From NCBI GenBank assembly GCA_036645575.1, contig JAVXNW010000071.1, positions 1-13,313 of the forward strand: a stretch of 13,313 nucleotides of DNA, in the 5' to 3' direction. The translations under genes were made by a program, and so were the position numbers. Below the pieces are notes generated by a model, which saw nothing but the letters and a program-made list of their open reading frames with translations, did no database searches and was not told the DNA's origin. Position 1 is the first letter of the stretch, and each line of letters opens with the position of its first letter. This DNA is from JAVXNW01 sp036645575. GTDB taxonomy: Bacteria; Bacillota; Clostridia; Christensenellales; Aristaeellaceae. This document shows, piece after piece, positions 7,448 through 13,313 of the stretch.

Positions 7448-8557
7448 TTATTGGAGCGCCTGCGGGTTGAGCGCCAGCAGGTCTTCGGGCACGAACAGGC
7501 CATCCTTTCGGATCAGCCGGTCGTCAAAGTAAATCTCGCCGCCGCCCCAGGCCTTTGTCTGCAAAAGCACCAGATCCCAGTGGATCTGCGAGTCGTTTCC
7601 GTTGTCGGCCTCGGCCTTGTAGCACGCGCCGGGCGTCAGGTGGATGCTTCCGGCCAGCTTTTCGTCGATGCCGCCGTCGCCTGTGGGTTTCAAAATCACC
7701 GGGCTTACGCCAAAGGAGAACTCGCCCAGATACCGCGCGCCCGGATCGATGTCCAAAATTTCGTTGAGCTTTTGCGTGTGATTGCACGTGGCGTCGACGA
7801 TCTTGCCCTGCTCGAATTTTAGACGGATATTTTCAAACGTCAGGCTCTGGTAGACGCTGGGCAGGTTAAACGTCACGACGCCGTTCACCGAATCGCGCAC
7901 GGGCGCGGTGAACACCTCGCCGTCGGGGATGTTGATCTTGCCGTCGCACGGCACCGCCGGAATGCCCTTGATCGAAAAGTTAAGCTCGGTTCCCGGCCCC
8001 ACGATGCGCACGCGGTCGGTTTCCTCCATGCGCCTAGCAAGCGGCGCCATCGCGGCGGCCAGTTTTTCATAGTCCATGTTGCAGGTGGTGTAGTGGAAGT
8101 CCTCATAGGCCTCCAGGCTCATGCCCGCCATCTGCGCAAGCGCGTTGTTGGGGTAGCGCAGACCCACCCACTTGAGGTGCTGGCGGAACTTGCGCACGGC
8201 GCTGCGTTCCTCGACGTATTGGCGCATCTGCTCGTCGGCCACGTCCGAAAGCTCGGACGCGTTGACGAGGCCGCGAATGGTGATCTGCGCCTGCATGGCG
8301 CCGTACAGCTGCGCGTCCAGCTCGTTTTGCAGATGCAGCTGCGCGCGCGTGCAGTTTTTTAGCAGTTCGCGCGTGATCGAGGCGATTTCATACTGCACAA
8401 AGGGCGTTCCGCCCGCCGCGTAGATCTCGCGGATGAGCAATTGCACCAGCGGATAGGCGTCGGTCTCCGATACGCTGATCAGCACGTTTTCTCCCGGCTG
8501 AACCGACACGCAGTAGTGAACCAATTTGTGCGCAAAGCGCGTCATTCGTTCGTCCAT
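7448..8557 (-). CDS. M29 family metallo-aminopeptidase (AmpS/PepS/aminopeptidase T type)
   Basis: Cytoplasmic dimetal aminopeptidase that removes N-terminal residues from peptides. At 369 residues it is slightly shorter than the usual 400-410. Family signs: an N-terminal domain with VQPGENVLISVS (19-30) and AAGGTPFVQ (47-55), and a C-terminal metal domain with NIPDGEVFTAP (209-219), YLGEFSFGV (276-284), GSIHLTPG (303-310) and NDSQIHWDLV (321-330). Glu214, Glu279, His306, His326 and Asp328 are the likely metal ligands by position. The ATG at 8557 is chosen with AGGAGGA ending 10 nt upstream; the in-frame TTG at 8566 is only 1 nt from that site. It lies between oppF (99 nt) and the glycosidase gene (79 nt), which fits digestion of peptides entering through the transporter. 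Confidence 0.9.
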   Translation of the reverse strand: MDERMTRFAHKLVHYCVSVQPGENVLISVSETDAYPLVQLLIREIYAAGGTPFVQYEIASITRELLKNCTRAQLHLQNELDAQLYGAMQAQITIRGLVNASELSDVADEQMRQYVEERSAVRKFRQHLKWVGLRYPNNALAQMAGMSLEAYEDFHYTTCNMDYEKLAAAMAPLARRMEETDRVRIVGPGTELNFSIKGIPAVPCDGKINIPDGEVFTAPVRDSVNGVVTFNLPSVYQSLTFENIRLKFEQGKIVDATCNHTQKLNEILDIDPGARYLGEFSFGVSPVILKPTGDGGIDEKLAGSIHLTPGACYKAEADNGNDSQIHWDLVLLQTKAWGGGEIYFDDRLIRKDGLFVPEDLLALNPQALQ

Positions 8558-8608
8558 TGAAGTCAAATCCTCCTCTGCCGCCTGCGCGGCCTATGTCATG
8601 GGGCATAC

Positions 8609-8626
8609 ACCGGGGGGTTTCCCGGT
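8609..8626. repeat. Small hairpin in the oppF-aminopeptidase gap
   Basis: ACCGGG (8609-8614) pairs with CCCGGT (8621-8626) around a 6-nt loop. There is no T-run on the minus strand, so read-through from oppF into the aminopeptidase gene is expected. It might act as an mRNA processing or stability element. Confidence 0.35.
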
Positions 8627-8656
8627 CTGCCCTTCGCGCCAAGGCGGGCGCGCGCT

Positions 8657-9636
8657 TTATATGAGGTGGCAAGCCACAAAGTGGTTGGGCGCGACCTCGC
8701 GCAAAACCGGCTCGCGCTCTTTGCATTGCCTAGTGCACGCGCGGCAGCGGGACTGAAACCGGCAGCCGGGCGGCGGATCGATGGGGCTAGGCACGTCGCC
8801 TTCCAGCATGATGCGCTTTCCGCGCATGTTTCGGTCGGGATCGGGCACCGGTATCGCGGACAAGAGCGCCTGCGTATAGGGGTGCAGCGGCTTTTCGTAC
8901 AGCTCGTCGCTCGCGGCCACCTCGACCAATTCCCCGAGATACATGACGCCGATGCGGTTTGAGATGTGCTTGACCATCGACAGGTCGTGCGCGATAAACA
9001 GGTACGTGAGGTTGCGCTCCTGCTGAAAGTCCTCGAGCATGTTGACCACCTGCGCCTGAATGGACACGTCGAGTGCCGAGATCGGCTCGTCGCAGATGAT
9101 GAACTCCGGGTTGACCGCAAGCGCGCGGGCTATGCCGATGCGCTGGCGCTGTCCGCCGGAGAACTCGTGCGGATAGCGGCTGGCGTGCTCCTGCTTGAGG
9201 CCGACCTTGCTGAGCAGTTCCTTGATGATCGCCTCTTTTTCGTGGCCGTGCGCCAGATCGTGCACCTCGAGCGGCTCCGCGATGATGTCGCTGACCGTCA
9301 TGCGCGCGTTGAGCGAGGCATAGGGGTCTTGAAAGATCATCTGCATGCGCTTGCGATAGGGCATCATCTGGTGCTCGTTCAGCTGCGCGATGTCCACGCC
9401 GTCGTATTCAATCTTGCCCGCCGTCGCGTCGTACAGGCGGATGATCGTGCGGCCGGTGGTGGATTTTCCGCATCCGCTCTCCCCCACAAGGCCGAACGTC
9501 TCGCCGCGGCGAATGAAAAAGGAGACGCCATCCACCGCCTGCACAAAGTGCTCGCTTTTTCCAAACAGCTTTTTCTTGACCGGGAAATACTTTTTGAGGC
9601 CCTCGACGCGAAGGAGCGGTGTCTTCTTATTTTCCA

Positions 9637-9637
<1 letters not shown>
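8657..9637 (-). CDS. oppF: Oligopeptide ABC transporter ATP-binding protein OppF
   Basis: One of the two ATPases powering the peptide importer. The product has 326 residues. Walker A GESGCGKST is at 52-60, Q-loop Gln103, signature SGGQ at 160-163, Walker B ending in Asp183-Glu184 and switch His217. The C-terminal tail typical of OppD/OppF carries cysteines 292, 298, 301 and 305, a pattern associated with an iron-sulfur cluster in some relatives. The start is GTG at 9637, which shares one base with the oppD stop (TAGTG), and GGGAGG lies 10 nt upstream. A longer reading from a GTG at 9703 would overlap oppD by 67 nt and is not needed. The tight overlap points to translational coupling with oppD. 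Confidence 0.95.
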
Positions 9638-10647
<1,010 letters not shown>

Positions 10648-10661
10648 GTTTTTTTCCTCCT

Positions 10662-11885
10662 CTATTTGCGCAGCTTGGGATCCAGCGCGTCGCGCAGTCC
10701 GTCGCCCAGAAAGTTAAACCCGAGCACCGTCACGCAGATCAGCAGCGCCGGCAGGAACAGTTGGTAGGGATAGGTGCGCAGTCCCCCCAGCGCGTCGCTG
10801 GCCAGCGTTCCCCACGAGGCGGCCGGCGCGCTGACGCCCAGGCCGATGAAGGACAGAAACGACTCGGTGAATATGGCGCTTGGGATGCTCATGGTCAGCG
10901 ACACGATGATCGCGCCCATGGCGTTGGGCACCAGATGCTTGCGCATGATGCGCCCGGTGGACGCGCCGATCGTCTTGGCGGCCAGCACGTACTCCTGATT
11001 TTTAATGCTCAAAATCTGCCCGCGCACCTGCCGCGCCATGTCCACCCAGTAGACCGACGCCAGCGCCAGGATGATGGTCTTGAGCCCCGGCTGCAACACG
11101 ACCATCAGCAGAACCACATACAGCGTCAGCGGCACCGTTGAGATGATGTCCACAATGCGCATCATCAAATTGTCCACCCATCCGCCCAGATACCCCGCAA
11201 TGCCGCCGTACAATACGCCGATAAAGAATTGCACAAGCGTCGCGACCAGCGCGACCAAGAGCGAGATGCGCGCGCCGTAGATGAGGCGCGCAAACATGTC
11301 GCGCCCAAGGTAGTCGGTTCCGCACACGTAGGTTCTGTTCCACTTGGACGTGGTCTCCGTGAGCTTTTGCCCATTTTCGTATAGCGTAAAGCGCTCAAGG
11401 CTCGCGGCCTTCGCGTAATCGCCCTTTTTCTCGGCCTTGGCCACCTTGGCCGCGCCGGAATAGTCCATCACCAGCTCGGCGCCGTCGATGGTATACGTGC
11501 GCGTGCGCGTCGCCTTGTCCTCGCTGGACGCCTCGTAGCGCTTGATCACTTCGCCCTTAGGGGATATCTCGTAGAGCGTATACTCCTTGTGGACGTATAG
11601 GAGCTGCCCATTGGGGCGTTTATAACAAGTGAGCATCGGGGGCAGGTTGCTCATCGACAGATCCTGCCGGAAATGGGTGTGCGGCGTCAAGAACATGCCA
11701 AACGCCGCCAGAAACAGGATCAGCAGGATGATGATCAGACCCACCATCGACAGCGGGTTTTTGCTGAACCGATACCAGACATCCCGGCTGTAAGAGAGCG
11801 CGGGACGGGCGATCTCCTGCGAATCGGCCGCCTCGGTGCGCACGCGCTCAAGGTCTTCGGGGGTGATTTTATATTGCTTTTCCAT
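10662..11885 (-). CDS. oppC: Oligopeptide ABC transporter permease OppC, with enlarged external loop
   Basis: Second membrane subunit of the importer. The first membrane helix is at about 44-66 after an N-terminal cytoplasmic tail with the NPLSMVGL pattern of the OppC N domain. The conserved core starts at GTDYLGRDMFARLIYGAR (189-206) and continues through about five helices to 395. The coupling EAA loop is EYVLAAKTIGASTGRIM (298-314), and the protein ends LDPKLRK. At 407 residues it is about 100 longer than usual. The excess lies between helix 1 and the GTDYLGRD motif (about 70-188), predicted outside the membrane. It contains short beta-like segments such as GQLLYVHKEYTLYEIS and ERFTLYENGQKL. 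The ATG at 11885 has AGGAGG 9 nt upstream, overlapping the oppB stop. Confidence 0.93.
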   Translation of the reverse strand: MEKQYKITPEDLERVRTEAADSQEIARPALSYSRDVWYRFSKNPLSMVGLIIILLILFLAAFGMFLTPHTHFRQDLSMSNLPPMLTCYKRPNGQLLYVHKEYTLYEISPKGEVIKRYEASSEDKATRTRTYTIDGAELVMDYSGAAKVAKAEKKGDYAKAASLERFTLYENGQKLTETTSKWNRTYVCGTDYLGRDMFARLIYGARISLLVALVATLVQFFIGVLYGGIAGYLGGWVDNLMMRIVDIISTVPLTLYVVLLMVVLQPGLKTIILALASVYWVDMARQVRGQILSIKNQEYVLAAKTIGASTGRIMRKHLVPNAMGAIIVSLTMSIPSAIFTESFLSFIGLGVSAPAASWGTLASDALGGLRTYPYQLFLPALLICVTVLGFNFLGDGLRDALDPKLRK

Positions 11886-11899
11886 GCTGTTTCGCCTCC

Positions 11900-12820
11900 T
11901 CAGCCGTCAATTTTGATGCGGGGATCGAGCAGGACATATACGATGTCCACCACCAAGATCATGGCGCCCGCAAACGCCGCGTAAAACAGCGTCGTGCCCA
12001 TGATGACCGTATAGTCGCGGTTGGTGATCGCATCGACGAAGAACTTGCCCATGCCCGGAATGGCAAATATCTTTTCGGTGACAAACGAGCCGCTCATGAT
12101 GCCCGCGATCATCGGCCCTATGTAGGTGACCACCGGAATCAGCGCGTTTTTGAGCGCGTGCTTGCCGATCACCCTGCCCCACGACAGGCCCTTGGCGCGC
12201 GCCGTGCGGATGTAGTCCTGCCCCATCACTTCAAGCATCGACGAGCGGGTCAGCCGCAACACAAACGCGATCGAAAATCCGCTGAGTGAAACCGCCGGGC
12301 CGATGTAGCACTTCCAAGAGTCCAGCCCAAACGTGGGAATCCAGTTGAGCTTCGCCCCAAAGACATACAAAATCAGCGTGCCCAGCACAAATGTGGGCAC
12401 CGCAATGCCCAGCGTCGCCAGAATGGTCACGATGTAGTCCGGCCAGCGCCCGCGCTTGAGCGCCGAAAAGATGCCCAGCGGCACGCCCACCAGGATGATC
12501 AGCAGCGACGTGATAAAGCCCAGCTTGGCCGATACCGGGAAGCCCTGCATCAGCATGTCCTTGACCATCACGCCGTCTTTTTTATAGGAAGGCCCAAGAT
12601 CCAGCGTGACGATGCCCTTGAGGTAGTCCCCGTACTGCACAAGCACCGGGTCGTCCAGGTGATACTTTTTGTTGAGCGCCTCCAGCACCTTGGGCGGCAG
12701 GTTGCGTTCCCCCGTGAACGGCCCGCCCGGCACCGCGTGCATCATCGCAAACGTAAGCGTGCAGACGATGAACAGCGTAATAAAGATGGAAACCACTCGC
12801 TTCAGCACATATTTTCCCAT
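11900..12820 (-). CDS. oppB: Oligopeptide ABC transporter permease OppB
   Basis: First gene of the cluster, one of the two membrane subunits forming the peptide pore. The 306 residues are the usual OppB/DppB length. Helix 1 is at about 9-29 (KRVVSIFITLFIVCTLTF), followed by the conserved external segment with PGGPF (31-35), where the family has an early P-G-dipeptide pattern. Further helices are at about 98-120, 130-155, 173-190, 231-250 and 275-299. The EAA loop that contacts the ATPases is DYIRTARAKGLSWGRVIGKH (202-221), and IPGMGKFFVDAI (254-265) is the usual C-terminal motif. AGGAGG ends about 8 nt before the ATG at 12820. The stop is 14 nt before oppC. Transcription probably starts near 12978, leaving a leader of about 158 nt. 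Confidence 0.95.
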   Translation of the reverse strand: MGKYVLKRVVSIFITLFIVCTLTFAMMHAVPGGPFTGERNLPPKVLEALNKKYHLDDPVLVQYGDYLKGIVTLDLGPSYKKDGVMVKDMLMQGFPVSAKLGFITSLLIILVGVPLGIFSALKRGRWPDYIVTILATLGIAVPTFVLGTLILYVFGAKLNWIPTFGLDSWKCYIGPAVSLSGFSIAFVLRLTRSSMLEVMGQDYIRTARAKGLSWGRVIGKHALKNALIPVVTYIGPMIAGIMSGSFVTEKIFAIPGMGKFFVDAITNRDYTVIMGTTLFYAAFAGAMILVVDIVYVLLDPRIKIDG

Positions 12821-12859
12821 GTCTTTCCCCTCCTGTCAAAGGACTTCCCGTGATGCCCC

Positions 12860-12899
12860 GCGCCATGCCAAAAACAAAGCAGGCATGGCGCTTTGCGCC
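12860..12899 (-). promoter_or_regulatory. Mutually exclusive hairpins in the oppB leader
   Basis: On the minus strand GCGCCATGCC (12891-12882) pairs perfectly with GGCATGGCGC (12869-12860) around a 12-nt U-rich loop. The same GCGCC can instead pair with the GGCGC just upstream (12899-12895) across AAA. The two structures share bases and cannot both form fully. The hairpins lie between the presumed start site and the oppB ribosome binding site. No known riboswitch class was recognised. Confidence 0.5.
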
Positions 12900-12941
12900 T
12901 CACCATGTCTCAACGCCCTGTCACCGCTTTTGCTTAATTTT

Positions 12942-12971
12942 TGTCAAACTGCACGGTTTTCCATTTTGACA
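12942..12971. promoter_or_regulatory. Inverted repeat just downstream of the oppB start site
   Basis: TGTCAAA (12942-12948) and TTTGACA (12965-12971) form a perfect 7-bp inverted repeat with a 16-nt spacer. If transcription starts near 12978, it covers roughly +8 to +37, a usual place for a repressor operator. It may instead form a weak RNA hairpin. It is not a good CodY box. Confidence 0.4.
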
Positions 12972-12984
12972 CTTATCATAATCT

Positions 12985-13013
12985 ATTATAAGACAAATGT
13001 GCGGATGTTGCAA
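12985..13013 (-). promoter_or_regulatory. Sigma-A promoter of the opp cluster
   Basis: On the minus strand TTGCAA (13013-13008, 4 of 6 match to the -35 consensus) and a perfect TATAAT (12990-12985) are separated by 17 nt in an AT-rich patch unlike the GC-rich surroundings. The expected start is near 12978, upstream of oppB. A terminator for the preceding gene ends 27 nt further upstream, as expected for the head of a transcription unit. Confidence 0.75.
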
Positions 13014-13039
13014 CCTGTTTTTTATGCGCGCACCCACAC

Positions 13040-13073
13040 AAAAGAAATCCGCCGCGCTTTTTGCTCGACGGAT
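13040..13073 (-). terminator. Rho-independent terminator of the gene entering from the right
   Basis: On the minus strand ATCCGTCGAGC (13073-13063) pairs with GCGCGGCGGAT (13057-13047) over 11 positions, with one G-T wobble and one mismatch, around an AAAAA loop. The tail TTTCTTTT follows down to 13040. It lies between the probable gene end at 13237 and the oppB promoter. Confidence 0.7.
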
Positions 13074-13114
13074 CTCCCTGTCTTTAGCCCCTGTCCCATC
13101 AAAGGATGGCCTTG

Positions 13115-13211
13115 CGCTTGTCGTGGGACGCTTATCGCCGTTTATCGCGGGACGCTTGTCGCGGGGCGTTTATCGCCGTTTATCGCGGGGGTATCCCCGC
13201 TTGTCGCGGGG
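13115..13211. repeat. Seven-copy CG[CT]TT[AG]TCG array with 38-bp tandem duplication
   Basis: The 9-nt unit occurs at 13115, 13129, 13139, 13153, 13167, 13177 and 13198, with steps of 14, 10, 14, 14, 10 and 21. Copies 1-3 plus flank (13115-13152) and copies 4-6 plus flank (13153-13190) are 38-bp tandem repeats differing at four positions. The final copy lies in a perfect hairpin, ATCCCCGC (13193-13200) with GCGGGGAT (13206-13213), followed on the plus strand by TGTTTT. The array lies in non-coding DNA after the gene at the right edge. It matches no CRISPR, DnaA-box or known regulator pattern that I recognise. Confidence 0.8.
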
Positions 13212-13236
13212 ATTGTTTTCCTCTGTCATGGGCTTT

Positions 13237-13313
13237 TCAGCACTTGGCATTTCCGTCGATCTGGCAGTCTACGGTGCTTAGCTTCATGAGGAGGATGCTC
13301 TCGAGCAGCGACA
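13237..13313 (-). CDS. Possible C-terminal end of an unidentified gene (partial)
   Basis: The frame ending in TGA at 13239-13237 is open to the window edge and reads about 24 codons with C or G in most third positions, like the neighbouring genes. The peptide ends in DCQIDGNAKC. The case rests on codon bias, on direction shared with the opp cluster, and on a minus-strand terminator downstream at 13040-13073. The tail is too short to name a family. A second frame here is open for about as long, so this is tentative. Confidence 0.35.
   Translation of the reverse strand, partial: SLLESILLMKLSTVDCQIDGNAKC

Noticed and set aside
12936..12950. CodY box near the oppB start
   Set aside because: Only about 10 of 15 positions fit the consensus, which is too weak in an AT-rich patch.
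12942..12964. Six-codon upstream reading frame in the oppB leader
   Set aside because: It has no ribosome binding site and no amino acid bias that would suggest attenuation.
13115..13211. CRISPR array
   Set aside because: Units are 9 nt with 1-12 nt between them, with no unique spacers of 25-40 nt and no cas genes.
13115..13211. DnaA-box cluster or replication origin
   Set aside because: The unit lacks the TTATCCACA pattern, and no dnaA, dnaN or other origin gene is nearby.
12669..13289. Plus-strand frames across the right intergenic region
   Set aside because: They run antisense through the oppB start, its promoter, a terminator and the repeat array. Their repetitive peptide only reflects the DNA repeats.

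Overview
The window reads as chromosomal DNA of a high-GC, Gram-positive-type bacterium, most likely an uncultured clostridial Firmicute (Bacillota). The basis is strong AGGAGG-type ribosome binding sites before nearly every gene, rho-independent terminators, sigma-A-like promoters and the protein families present. The exact lineage is inference.

Left part (plus strand, 1-3547): a structured, C/T-rich leader precedes uvrC (excinuclease subunit C). It is followed 2 nt later by a pepV-type M20 dipeptidase, and both end at a clear rho-independent terminator. The ATG at 194 is preferred for uvrC over an upstream in-frame extension that only translates the low-complexity leader.

Main part (minus strand, 13013 down to 3555): one long gene cluster that starts at a good sigma-A promoter (perfect TATAAT at 12985-12990). 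In transcription order it holds oppB, oppC, oppD, oppF (a complete oligopeptide-type ABC importer), an M29 metallo-aminopeptidase, a GHL6-like putative glycoside hydrolase and finally oppA, the secreted substrate-binding protein. It ends at a hairpin and a rho-independent terminator that face the uvrC-pepV terminator. The binding protein sits last instead of first, behind a 166-nt gap with its own candidate promoter and a direct repeat. The two enzymes between transporter and binding protein have no visible signal peptide. The simplest reading is uptake of a peptide, possibly glycosylated, followed by cytoplasmic trimming of sugar and amino acids. The glycopeptide idea is inference.

Right edge (12821-13313): about 420 nt hold the oppB leader (inverted repeat near the start site, competing hairpins), the promoter, a minus-strand terminator, and a striking array of seven CG[CT]TT[AG]TCG units that includes a 38-bp tandem duplication. 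The probable last residues of another minus-strand gene run off the window.

No tRNA, rRNA, CRISPR array, transposase or phage gene was seen. The parts most likely to be new are the Opp-aminopeptidase-glycosidase cluster, the enlarged OppC, and the repeat array at the right edge.
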